Assembly (NCBI RefSeq): GCF_001513675.1
Contig: NZ_CP013859.1
Span: forward strand, 311,081 to 375,080
Direction: 5' to 3'
Source of the DNA: Microbacterium sp. XT11
Lineage (GTDB): Bacteria > Actinomycetota > Actinomycetes > Actinomycetales > Microbacteriaceae
DNA length: 64,000 nucleotides
Part shown: positions 16,076 through 24,147 of the stretch, in pieces
Layout: each line of letters opens with the position of its first letter
How positions within the stretch are numbered: the stretch's first letter is position 1
The notes under the pieces: model-generated
Told to the model about the DNA's origin: nothing
Databases searched by the model: none
The model's input: the letters and a program-made list of their open reading frames with translations, nothing else
Position numbers and translations under genes: made by a program

Positions 16076-17295
16076 GCGTCCACTCCGTTCAGTCTCAGCA
16101 TCGCGTGCCACCGGTCGCGCGCGAGCTCCGGCTGCTCCAGCGCGAGCGACGCGTTCGCCAGTTCGACGATGCGGCTCAGGTGCGGCAGGCTCCTGGCCGA
16201 GTGCAGCCCCCCGACCATCTGGAACGCGGGCTGATGACCGTTGAGCCAGGAGAGGAAGGCGACGCCCGTCTTGTAGTAGAAGGTGGGTGCCGCGAACACC
16301 TGGCGACTGAGCTCCTCGGTCGGCCCGAGGATGCGCCGGTACGCGTCTCGATCGCCGGCATCCAGGGCCTGGATCGCCGCCGACGCGACGGGGGTGATGG
16401 CGGCGAAGGCGCCGAGCAGCGCATCCGAGTACGTCGACCCCGCGGCTGCACCGCCGCTCTCGGCGACCGGATTCTCACCGCCGCCGATGAGCGAGACGTA
16501 GTTGAAGTCGTCGCCCGTGAACATGCGCACGCCTTCCGGCAGCCGCGACCGCACGGAGATCTCCGCCTCCGCGTTCAGCAGGCTCATCTTCACGCCCGCG
16601 ACTTTGCCCGGGTTCTCGCCGATGATGTCGAGGAGGACAGCGGATGCCGTCTGCCAGTCGTCCGGCTCGCCGCTCGTACCGAGCGGAGCCGAAGTGAAGT
16701 AGCCCCGCAGCTCGGGGTCGAAGGCCGTGCCGAGCCAGTGCAGCACGACCGGCACGGTGGCCGACTCGAGCACCGCCCGATAGACGCGGCGATAGTCGTC
16801 GGCGCTCGTCGCGGCACGGGCGAGGTGACGCGACGCCATGAGCACCGGCCCGGCCCCCTGCTCCTCGGTGAAGTGCAGCTGCTCCTTGTAGGCATCGATG
16901 ACGGCATCCAGCGAGATATGCGGGTCGGCGACGTGATCGGTGTTGACGCCGACCACGACCGAACCGCCCTCCTCGCGAGCGACCTCGGCGCTGCGGGCGA
17001 TGAGCTCGCGCGTCGCCGCGGCGTCGAGTCCCATGTTCCGCTGCGCCGTGTCCATGGCGTCGGCGACGCCGAGGCCCCAGGAGTACACGTTGCGGCGGAA
17101 CGCCAGGGTCGAGTCCCAGTCGATGTCGGCCGGCTGGCCGGGGGTGTTGTCGGCGAACGCCTTGGGCACGACGTGCGCGGCGGCGTACGCGACTCGGCTC
17201 TGCAGAGCGGATGCCGGGCGCGAGTAGCCGCCGCCGTCGTTCAGCACGGCATCCGTGACCGCACCCGCGGCGTCGAGAAGTCGGAGCGTGCTCAT
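16072..17295 (-). CDS. DUF993 family protein, dihydrodipicolinate-synthase-like
   Basis: Protein of 407 residues predicted to fold as a class I aldolase-type TIM barrel. In families of this fold a Schiff-base lysine follows a GxK turn; here VAGVKMS (Lys236) is the candidate. Other conserved-looking blocks are VVGVNTDHVADP and MFTGDDFNYVSLIGGG, the latter resembling the late glycine-rich loop of aldolases. It overlaps both neighbours by ATGA, giving a tightly coupled Gfo/Idh-DUF993-isomerase trio. A retro-aldol cleavage after oxidation of a sugar is a reasonable guess. No member's reaction is known to me. Confidence 0.85.
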   Translation of the reverse strand: MSTLRLLDAAGAVTDAVLNDGGGYSRPASALQSRVAYAAAHVVPKAFADNTPGQPADIDWDSTLAFRRNVYSWGLGVADAMDTAQRNMGLDAAATRELIARSAEVAREEGGSVVVGVNTDHVADPHISLDAVIDAYKEQLHFTEEQGAGPVLMASRHLARAATSADDYRRVYRAVLESATVPVVLHWLGTAFDPELRGYFTSAPLGTSGEPDDWQTASAVLLDIIGENPGKVAGVKMSLLNAEAEISVRSRLPEGVRMFTGDDFNYVSLIGGGENPVAESGGAAAGSTYSDALLGAFAAITPVASAAIQALDAGDRDAYRRILGPTEELSRQVFAAPTFYYKTGVAFLSWLNGHQPAFQMVGGLHSARSLPHLSRIVELANASLALEQPELARDRWHAMLRLNGVDA

Positions 17296-18455
17296 GCGAG
17301 GGAAAGCGGCTCGATGGCGATCTTGCGACCCTCGGCGCTGGACCGCAGGCCGGCCTCGGCGAACTGCACACCCCGAGCACCCGCGAGCAGGTCGAAGGGG
17401 TAGTCGGTCCCGAGCACGTACGACGTGAGGTACTCCTCCCACTGCTGACGGAAGCCGTTGAGGAACACGTCGTTGACCGGAACGTCCTGCCAGTCGGCTG
17501 CGTAGTCGTGGGTGTCTTCGAGGTCGGGGTTCCACACCGGCTTCGGCGTCGCGTTGCGGTGCTGGATCTTCGCACCGAACAGCCCGACGACCGCGGACCC
17601 GTGCGTGCCGTCGACCTGGAACTCGACGAGCTCGTCGCGGTTGACTCTGACAGTCCAGCTGGAGTTGATCTCGGCGATGACACCGCCTTCGAGTTCGAAG
17701 ATGCCGTACGCGGCATCCTCGGCAGTCGCGGTGTAGCGCTCACCCTTCTCGTCCCAGCGCTCCGGGATGTGCGTGGCGGCCTGCGCGTAGACGCTCTTCA
17801 CGGCTCCGAACAGGTTCTCCAGCACGTAGTTCCAGTGCGGGAACATGTCGCTGATGATGCCGCCGCCGTCCTCGCTGCGGTAGTTCCAGCTCGGCCGCTG
17901 CGCGGGCTGCCAGTCGCCCTCGAACACCCAGTAGCCGAACTCACCGCGCACCGAGAGCACTCGGCCGAAGAAGCCGGAGTCGACGAGCCGCTTGAGCTTC
18001 TGCAGGCCGGGCAGGTACAGCTTGTCGTGCACCACGCCGGTCTTCACACCGGCCTCCTGGGCGAGGCGGGCGAGCTCCACGGCCTCGTCGAGAGTCTCGG
18101 CGGTGGGCTTCTCGGTGTAGATCGCCTTGCCTGCCGCGATCGCCTTGCGGATGGCGGATGCTCGCGCCTTGGTGACGAGGAAGTCGGCGTAGATCTCCCA
18201 CTGCGGATCGGCGAGCGCCGCGTCGAGGTCGGTGGTGTAGTCCGCGATGTCGTGCTTGGCGGCCAGCTCGGCGAGCTTCGCCTCGTTGCGCCCGACCAGG
18301 ATCGGCTTGACCGTGACCCTGGTTCCGTCTGGAAGCTCGATGCCGCCCTGGTCGCGGATGGCCAGGATGCTGCGCACCAGGTGCTGCCGGTAGCCCATGC
18401 GTCCGGAGACGCCGTTCATGATGATCCCGATCTCGCGGGTTGTCGTCGTCGACAT
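17292..18455 (-). CDS. Gfo/Idh/MocA family oxidoreductase
   Basis: NAD(P)-dependent sugar dehydrogenase of 387 residues. The N-terminal Rossmann fold starts IGIIMNGVSGRMGYRQHLV (GxxGxxG), and the catalytic-region motif EKP occurs in AIYTEKPTAETLDEA. The C-terminal alpha/beta domain carries the substrate pocket, including GGGIISDMFPHWNYVLE with a likely catalytic histidine. It is first in the operon, behind a good promoter and a LacI-type operator, and overlaps the DUF993 gene by ATGA. Oxidation of a cyclitol or sugar as the first pathway step is likely (inference). The ATG at 18455 is preferred to an upstream in-frame ATG at 18485. Confidence 0.92.
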   Translation of the reverse strand: MSTTTTREIGIIMNGVSGRMGYRQHLVRSILAIRDQGGIELPDGTRVTVKPILVGRNEAKLAELAAKHDIADYTTDLDAALADPQWEIYADFLVTKARASAIRKAIAAGKAIYTEKPTAETLDEAVELARLAQEAGVKTGVVHDKLYLPGLQKLKRLVDSGFFGRVLSVRGEFGYWVFEGDWQPAQRPSWNYRSEDGGGIISDMFPHWNYVLENLFGAVKSVYAQAATHIPERWDEKGERYTATAEDAAYGIFELEGGVIAEINSSWTVRVNRDELVEFQVDGTHGSAVVGLFGAKIQHRNATPKPVWNPDLEDTHDYAADWQDVPVNDVFLNGFRQQWEEYLTSYVLGTDYPFDLLAGARGVQFAEAGLRSSAEGRKIAIEPLSLA

Positions 18456-18500
18456 TCGTGGTCCGTTCGTGAGGTCTCTCCGCATCCGCCGGATGCGATC

Positions 18501-18514
18501 GGTAAACGCTTTCC
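18501..18514. promoter_or_regulatory. LacI-type operator before the Gfo/Idh operon
   Basis: GGTAAACGCTTTCC is a palindromic site centred on CG with half-sites GGTAAA and GGAAAG, placed 3 bp downstream of the -10 box. It shares GGAAAG with the site before the ABC operon. Confidence 0.65.
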
Positions 18515-18517
18515 CAC

Positions 18518-18546
18518 ACTATGCCACGGCCGTGCGCAGCCCGCAA
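18518..18546 (-). promoter_or_regulatory. Promoter of the Gfo/Idh-DUF993 operon
   Basis: Minus-strand TTGCGG (18541-18546) and CATAGT (18518-18523) are exactly 17 nt apart, directly upstream of the LacI-type operator. Confidence 0.6.
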
Positions 18547-18642
18547 GCAATCGGTACGGTTCGAACATGCGGGGTGGTGCACGGCTCGGTCGCGTCATGC
18601 CTCGATCGAGTTCGGACCGTCGGCGAGAAGCCGGAGGTCCGG

Positions 18643-18648
18643 TAACCT
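18643..18648 (+). promoter_or_regulatory. -10 element of the leaderless S8 protease gene
   Basis: TAACCT ends 7 nt before the GTG at 18656, supporting that start and a leaderless transcript. Confidence 0.5.
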
Positions 18649-18655
18649 CGATCGC

Positions 18656-19957
18656 GTGAGACGGGGGATTCAGCGGATGACGGCGGTCATCGCGGGTGCG
18701 CTGCTGGTGGGGTCGGCGGTCCCGGCCAGCGCCGCGACGGACCTTGCGGCGGGCAACTGGTGGTACGACAACACGGGCGTGCGCGAGGCACAGGCCACGG
18801 TGACCGGCGACGGCGTCACGATCGCCGTCGTCGACAGCTCGGTGAACGTGGAAGCACCCGCACTGGTGGGGGCGAACATCCGCCAGGGCGGAGTCGACGC
18901 CTGCCCCGACGGCACCCCGGTGCAGGTGATCTCCGACGATCCGGGCAGCAGGCATGGCACGGACGTCTCCACGGTGATCGTCGGGAACGGTCAGCCGGTC
19001 GGTGGGAATCCGGGAATCCAGGGCGTCGCCCCTGGCGCGGAGGTGCTCGTGTACTCCCTGGGAACGGATGAGACGGACAGCGGGGAGTCGTGGCTGACCA
19101 CTCCGTGCCCCGATGACTCGACGGGTTACATGGTGTCGATCGTGCAGGACGCCGTCGCGAGCGGGGCGGACATCCTCATCCTCACGGGCGCTCTGAACGG
19201 TGAGAGCGCCACGGCGCTGCTGCAGGCCATCAAGGCCGGAGTGATCGTCATCGCGGGCAATCCGAATGACTCGGTGATGTCGGGACCGCCGAATCCGCTC
19301 AGTCCGCAGGCGTACCAGTTCAACGGTGTGGTGTCAGTGGAGAACTTCGGCCCGGAGGGCGAGCGCGATGACCCCGTCGTCGGCCCGTGGGTGTCGATCG
19401 TGGCGCCGGGCGGCTCGTTCCTCACCTACCAGCCCGGGGAGGACCTGTCCTGGTCTGAACCGATGATCGGCGGCGCCTCCAACTCGCTGGCGATGCCGTT
19501 CGTGGCCGGCGCGTTGGCGCTGGTGATGGAGGCGTATCCGGAGGCCACGCCGAACCAGGTGCTGCAGTCGCTGGTGCACACGGCCTCGCACGCTCAGCCC
19601 GACCCGGTGCACACCGACGAGGAGGGCTGGGGGCGGATCGACGTGCCGCGTCTGATGGCCACCGACCCGACCCAGTTCCCGGACGAGAACCCGCTCATCC
19701 GCGATGACGGCATCCCGGCCCCGGCGATGTATGAGGAGGGGGTGTTCTCCGACGAGTTCGGGCCCTACCCGCTCGAGCCGGTCACCCCTGGCGACGAGTC
19801 TGCGGCGGATGGCCAGACCGGGGCGGGCCCCCTGGCCGGCCTGCCCGTCTTGCCGATCGCCCTGGCCGCCCTCGGCGTCCTCGTCGTGATCGGCGTCGTC
19901 GTGCTGATCGTGGTGCTCGCCACCCGCCGCCGTGGACCGACGGCCCCCGGCCGCTGA
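18656..19957 (+). CDS. Membrane-anchored S8 (subtilisin-like) serine protease, mycosin-like
   Basis: 433-residue secreted protease. It has an N-terminal signal peptide ending near ASA (24-26), a subtilisin catalytic domain, a linker, and a C-terminal membrane helix (about 399-422) followed by RRR, so the domain faces the outside. Catalytic residues are Asp60 (IAVVDSS), His100 (GSRHGTD) and Ser277 (NSLAMPFVAG), with Asn202 or Asn204 for the oxyanion. Cys83 and Cys151 may form a disulfide. The order signal-S8-anchor is that of type VII secretion mycosins, but no ESX genes are nearby. The usual GTS before the serine is SNS. GTG start is chosen from the leaderless -10. Confidence 0.88.
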   Translation: MRRGIQRMTAVIAGALLVGSAVPASAATDLAAGNWWYDNTGVREAQATVTGDGVTIAVVDSSVNVEAPALVGANIRQGGVDACPDGTPVQVISDDPGSRHGTDVSTVIVGNGQPVGGNPGIQGVAPGAEVLVYSLGTDETDSGESWLTTPCPDDSTGYMVSIVQDAVASGADILILTGALNGESATALLQAIKAGVIVIAGNPNDSVMSGPPNPLSPQAYQFNGVVSVENFGPEGERDDPVVGPWVSIVAPGGSFLTYQPGEDLSWSEPMIGGASNSLAMPFVAGALALVMEAYPEATPNQVLQSLVHTASHAQPDPVHTDEEGWGRIDVPRLMATDPTQFPDENPLIRDDGIPAPAMYEEGVFSDEFGPYPLEPVTPGDESAADGQTGAGPLAGLPVLPIALAALGVLVVIGVVVLIVVLATRRRGPTAPGR

Positions 19958-19961
19958 ACCT

Positions 19962-21071
19962 CTACGTCCCGTCGGCTCGCGCCGCGGTGGAACCGCGCAC
20001 GTGCAGGGCGGGGACGAGCCGCACCCTCTCCGCCGGCCGACGCGCGCCCTCGGCCAGCCGCGCGGCCATCACCTCGACCGCCCGGCGTCCCACGTGCTGC
20101 TTCGGCGGCCGCAGCGCCGTGATCGGCGGCGACCCGTTCTCGGCGACCTCGTCGTCGTACGCGATGATCGACAGCTCGTCTGGCAGCGACCAACCGCGGT
20201 CGATGGCGTGCTGCTGCACGAGAAGCGCCTGGGGGTCGGAGTGCACCAGCAGAGCGGAGGTCGCCGTCGCCCGCACCTCGTCGAGCAGATCGTCCAGCGC
20301 CTCGCCGCGGTCGTGGCCGTCGAGCAGGTCGAGGGACACGTTGCGGTCCACGGTCGGCGTCAGGCCCAGTTCGCCGATCGCCTGCGCCCAGCCGCGGCGC
20401 AGCTGCCACGACGTCGGCGACTGCGACGAGGTGAGGATGCCGACGCGTCGATGCCCGAGTGACGCGAGATGGTGCGCTGCAAGCACCCCGCCGAGCACGT
20501 GATCCGTCGTCACCCACTCGATCGACGTGAGGGCGAGAAGCGACGGTGCGCGCCGCTCGATCAGCACGACGGGGAGCGGCAGCGATTCCAGCCACTGCAG
20601 CAGGGCGTGCCCATCGGGTCCGAGGTTCTCGGGCGCGACGAGCAGTCCATGCACGCTCCCCGATTCGAGCAGCGCGGTGATCTGCCTGCGCTGGTCGGAG
20701 GCGAGGTAACTGGCGCCCCGCAGCACGAGCTGCACGCCCTGCTCGGCCGCACTCGCGCGTGCACCGATCACGACCTGCGCCCAGTAGTAGCTCAGCGACG
20801 GTACGACCATCCCCACGCGGAACCGCGGCGCTCCCTGCGCGGCACGTGCGACCGTGGTGTCGAGGGGGCTGCGCAGCGTGGCGCCGCCGTGCACGCGCGT
20901 CAGGAGTCCGCGATCGGCGAGCTCGCCGATGTCGCGGCGGATGGTCAGCTCGGCCACCCCGAGGTCCCGCGCGAGATCGGCCACCCGCACGGACCCCGAG
21001 CGGCGGAGTTCGTCCATGATCCGCTCGCGCCGCGAGATGCCGAAGGTCGGCGGCTGCTCCCGGCTCGTCAT
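19962..21071 (-). CDS. DeoR-type HTH fused to a LacI-type ligand-binding domain
   Basis: 369-residue regulator of hybrid build. Residues about 12-68 are a DeoR winged helix (ISRRERIMDELRRSGSVRVADLARDLGVAELTIRRDIGELADRGLLTRVHGGA), but the rest is a periplasmic-binding-like sugar sensor (FRVGMVVPSLSYYWAQVVIG onwards) as in LacI/GalR proteins, not the usual DeoR phosphosugar domain. It overlaps the heparinase-like gene by ATGA and is its last operon partner. Phased direct repeats before that gene are the likely binding site. The ligand is probably a sugar released from the polysaccharide substrate (inference). Confidence 0.9.
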   Translation of the reverse strand: MTSREQPPTFGISRRERIMDELRRSGSVRVADLARDLGVAELTIRRDIGELADRGLLTRVHGGATLRSPLDTTVARAAQGAPRFRVGMVVPSLSYYWAQVVIGARASAAEQGVQLVLRGASYLASDQRRQITALLESGSVHGLLVAPENLGPDGHALLQWLESLPLPVVLIERRAPSLLALTSIEWVTTDHVLGGVLAAHHLASLGHRRVGILTSSQSPTSWQLRRGWAQAIGELGLTPTVDRNVSLDLLDGHDRGEALDDLLDEVRATATSALLVHSDPQALLVQQHAIDRGWSLPDELSIIAYDDEVAENGSPPITALRPPKQHVGRRAVEVMAARLAEGARRPAERVRLVPALHVRGSTAARADGT

Positions 21072-23017
21072 GCGACGCTCACCCGCACTTCCCAGGCGAC
21101 GGGCGCGCCGATCGGGCGGAACAGCACGCGCGACACGCGCGCTCCCCACGAGTGCGCCAAGAACGGGTCGTCCACATCGCGGGTCTCGACACGCACCTCT
21201 GCCGGGTCGTGATCGAGCAGCAGATCGCGGGCACCGTGTCGGCCGGGTATGCGGATGCCGTCGTCACCGGAGTCCGGAACGCCGGCGCATACGACGACGA
21301 GGAGCGTGTCCGGATGCGCGAGCGCCGGACTCTCGTCGCGCACGGTCACGAGACCGCCGCGGAGGCGTACGCGGCGCATCCACGGGACCGCGAGGTCGCC
21401 GTTCGGCGACGCGGCATCCGGAACCCCTGGCTCCGCCGCCCCGCCATCGGCCCCGGGCATCGGCCAGGGATACGCGTGCGCGAGATCGACGTCCCAGCCG
21501 TCCTCCCGCGGCTCCACGGAAGCCCTCCACTGCTCGCCCGCCCTCTGCTCCCGGCCGAACGGCGAGGGTGTGCTGTGCCACCCGCTCTGCACGTACCAGA
21601 GTTCGTACCGCGCATCGGAGAACGTCTGGGCCGTGTATGCGGCGCGACCGAGGTCGATGAGCTGCGGCACGCCGTCGACCGCAACCGCGAACGAGCCGAG
21701 GTCGTTGTGGTTGTGGTTCTCCCCGTTGTGGCCGCCCTTCACGACGACCGTGAGCCCGGTGGCCTCTCCTGCGCGCTCCCGTCGCAGACCGACGCCGATC
21801 GAACGCAGCTCCACCCGCGCCGGCGCAGGTGCCGCTCGCCCGGCCGCACGCCGCCATTCCGGGTCGAACAGCTCGGCCAGCATCCGCCCGAGTCCTGCGG
21901 CCACGCCCGCCTCGCGACCGCACAGCATGTCGCGGTGCCCCGCCGCGAACGCCGCCGTCTCGTCGAGACCGCACAGGCGGGCGGCGCGGAACAGCACGTG
22001 CCACGTCAGTGCGTCTCGGGGCCGCGCCTCGGCGTCGGAGAAGCTCGCGACCCATCCGTCGCCCAGCACCATGCGCTCGGGGAACCGCGCGAGCTCGCGG
22101 AGCCCGACGAGCGGCCCGCCCCGCACAGCCGCCGCGACCGCTCCCCCGGTGAGGCCGTCGAGCACGCTCAAGGCGTCGAACGCGCGCGCGGCGCCCTGCC
22201 ACCAGTACGCGAAACCCTCATCGATCGCGCCGTCGGCGGGAAGCTGGGCCAGATAGCGGTCGATCCCGTCGACGCACAGCCCGAGCACGGCAGCACGCAG
22301 CTCGTCGTCGGCGAACGCGATCGCTGCGATGACGAGATTCCCGTGGATCCACGGCGCCCAGTTGTGCACGCGGTCGCCCCCGTCTGGGCCCGTCCATCCT
22401 TCCCAGGGCCAGTCGCGACGCTGCACGAACGGTTCGAGCACGCGCGTGCGCGCCTCTCGCGCGAGCCGCTCGGTGAGCCCGGGCGAGAACTCGTCGAGCG
22501 CGTCGCCCAGCACGAGAGCCGACCAGGCGGCGAGCGCGGCCTCTTCACCCGCGCCGAGGTCGAGCACGGGACGGTCGGGAACGAGGCGACCGCGCGAGAA
22601 CGCGTCGTCGTGGGCGGGCCAGCACCACGTCGTCTGCTCGCACAGCAGCCACAGGCCATCGGCCGCCTCGGCGAGTCGGTGCGGCGCCGGGTCGAGGGCG
22701 GCGGCGAGCACCGCGAAACGGATGCGCAGGTTGCGGGCGAACACCTCGCTCTCGTAGGTCGAGCGGTCTCCCGTGCGCGCATAGGAGGCCCACTGCGACA
22801 GGAGCGGCTGCGGCCAGCGCTCCCCGGCGACGGCGTCGGCCGTCGCGAGGATGAGCGCACGCAGGTCGCGATCGACCGCATCCCACGCCGCTCGGTCCGA
22901 CGAGGGAGGCGTGAGCGGCGTCGAGACGGATGCCGGTGCGCCGGCCGCCGCCCAGATCGAGCGCAGCGCTCCGCGGCGCATGAGCGTGCTCGCGCGCGGC
23001 TCGGCTTGTTCGTTCAT
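21068..23017 (-). CDS. Heparinase II/III-like protein
   Basis: 649-residue cytoplasmic-looking protein (no signal peptide) with an alpha-helical toroid in the first 400 residues (VHNWAPWIHGNLVIAAIAFADD) and a heparinase II/III C-terminal domain containing KGGHNGENHNHNDLGSFAVAVDG. That HNHND block is the hallmark of the family, where the histidine and a tyrosine take part in beta-elimination of uronate polysaccharides. Lack of export suggests it acts on imported oligosaccharides. It is divergent from the 2-hydroxyacid dehydrogenase-DUF2264 pair and coupled to the hybrid regulator. The ATG at 23017 begins MNEQAEPR and has no good ribosome site. Confidence 0.87.
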   Translation of the reverse strand: MNEQAEPRASTLMRRGALRSIWAAAGAPASVSTPLTPPSSDRAAWDAVDRDLRALILATADAVAGERWPQPLLSQWASYARTGDRSTYESEVFARNLRIRFAVLAAALDPAPHRLAEAADGLWLLCEQTTWCWPAHDDAFSRGRLVPDRPVLDLGAGEEAALAAWSALVLGDALDEFSPGLTERLAREARTRVLEPFVQRRDWPWEGWTGPDGGDRVHNWAPWIHGNLVIAAIAFADDELRAAVLGLCVDGIDRYLAQLPADGAIDEGFAYWWQGAARAFDALSVLDGLTGGAVAAAVRGGPLVGLRELARFPERMVLGDGWVASFSDAEARPRDALTWHVLFRAARLCGLDETAAFAAGHRDMLCGREAGVAAGLGRMLAELFDPEWRRAAGRAAPAPARVELRSIGVGLRRERAGEATGLTVVVKGGHNGENHNHNDLGSFAVAVDGVPQLIDLGRAAYTAQTFSDARYELWYVQSGWHSTPSPFGREQRAGEQWRASVEPREDGWDVDLAHAYPWPMPGADGGAAEPGVPDAASPNGDLAVPWMRRVRLRGGLVTVRDESPALAHPDTLLVVVCAGVPDSGDDGIRIPGRHGARDLLLDHDPAEVRVETRDVDDPFLAHSWGARVSRVLFRPIGAPVAWEVRVSVA

Positions 23018-23041
23018 GTTCGAGTATGTTCTTTCGACTTC
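23006..23041. promoter_or_regulatory. 10-bp phased direct repeats, probable DeoR-type operator
   Basis: TTGTTC (23006), ATGTTC (23016), ATGTTC (23026) and GACTTC (23036) recur every 10 bp, each followed by a variable tetranucleotide. Further TTCGA words continue to about 23063. DeoR-family HTH proteins commonly bind such direct repeats. The array overlaps the start of the heparinase-like gene and the divergent promoter region. Confidence 0.6.
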
Positions 23042-23133
23042 GAATGCGTTGCCTACGTTCGACCGGACAGTCTTCACTGGAGACACGGCCCAGCGCAACC
23101 GGCCGCCCGATCCCCACGTCGACGGAGTGAGCC

Positions 23134-24147
23134 ATGACAGCACGACCCCGAGCACTCGCGGTGATGTCGGACGACGCCTACTCCCTGCTGTTCGATGAGC
23201 CCCGCCGCCGGCGGTTCGCCGCGCTCGCCGACGTCGCCGAGGCCGTGCACGCCTCCGACGTCGACGACCCGGCGCTCCACGACGTGCTCGCCGAGGTCGA
23301 GGTGCTCGTCACCTCGTGGGGGGCGCCGCGGTTCGACGCCGCCCGACTCGCCCGCATGCCGCGGCTGCGCGCCGTCTTCCACGCCGCGGGGAGCGTGCGA
23401 CCCCACGTCTCGGACGCCCTGTGGGAACGCGGCATCCTCCTCACGTCCGCCGCCGATGCCAACGCCGTCCCGGTCGCCGAGTTCACCCTGGCCGCCATCC
23501 TCCTCGCCGGCAAGCGCGCGCTCGTGCATCTGCGCGCCCCCGAAACGACGGGGGCCGGATGGCAGAGCTCGGTGGGGAATCCGCGCGTCGGCAACCTCGG
23601 ACGCACGGTCGGCGTCGTCGGGTACTCGCGCATCGGCCGCCGGGTGGTCGAGCTGCTGCGTCCGTTCGACGGCCTCGACGTGCTCGTCGCCGATCCCTTC
23701 GCCGACGCCGACGCCGTCGCGGCCGCCGGAGCGCGTCTCGTGTCACTGGAGGCCCTGCTGCCGCAGTCCGACGTGCTCTCCCTGCACGCGCCGGCACTTC
23801 CGTCCACCCGGCACATGATCGCCGCACCGCAGCTGGCCGCCCTGCCCGACGGTGCGACCGTCATCAACACGGCGCGGGGCTCGCTGATCGACCATGATGC
23901 GCTGCTCGCGGAGTGCCGCACGGGCCGTCTCGATGCGATCCTCGACGTCACCGATCCCGAACCGCTCCCGCGAGACGCCGAGCTGCGTGGGCTGCCCAAC
24001 GTCGCGATCACGCCCCACCTGGCAGGATCGCTGGGCACCGAGACGAGGCGCCTCGCGGACGCCGCCCTCGACGAGCTCAAGGCGTACGCGGCGGGAGCGC
24101 CCCCGCGGCATCCGGTACGCAGGACGGAACTGGAGTGGATCGCATGA
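23134..24147 (+). CDS. D-isomer-specific 2-hydroxyacid dehydrogenase
   Basis: 337-residue NAD-dependent dehydrogenase reducing a 2-keto acid or oxidising a D-2-hydroxyacid. The Rossmann motif is GVVGYSRIGRRV. The catalytic triad is visible as Arg in INTARGSLIDH, Glu in DVTDPEPLP and His in ITPHLAGSLG. A GGAG ribosome site precedes the ATG. It overlaps the DUF2264 gene by ATGA and is divergent from the heparinase-like gene, so it probably handles an acid formed during breakdown of the polysaccharide product. The specific substrate cannot be told. Confidence 0.92.
   Translation: MTARPRALAVMSDDAYSLLFDEPRRRRFAALADVAEAVHASDVDDPALHDVLAEVEVLVTSWGAPRFDAARLARMPRLRAVFHAAGSVRPHVSDALWERGILLTSAADANAVPVAEFTLAAILLAGKRALVHLRAPETTGAGWQSSVGNPRVGNLGRTVGVVGYSRIGRRVVELLRPFDGLDVLVADPFADADAVAAAGARLVSLEALLPQSDVLSLHAPALPSTRHMIAAPQLAALPDGATVINTARGSLIDHDALLAECRTGRLDAILDVTDPEPLPRDAELRGLPNVAITPHLAGSLGTETRRLADAALDELKAYAAGAPPRHPVRRTELEWIA

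Noticed and set aside
13232..16234. 1000-codon plus-strand frame opposite the LacI, isomerase and DUF993 genes
   Set aside because: Antisense shadow; the minus-strand proteins have clear family motifs and coupled starts.
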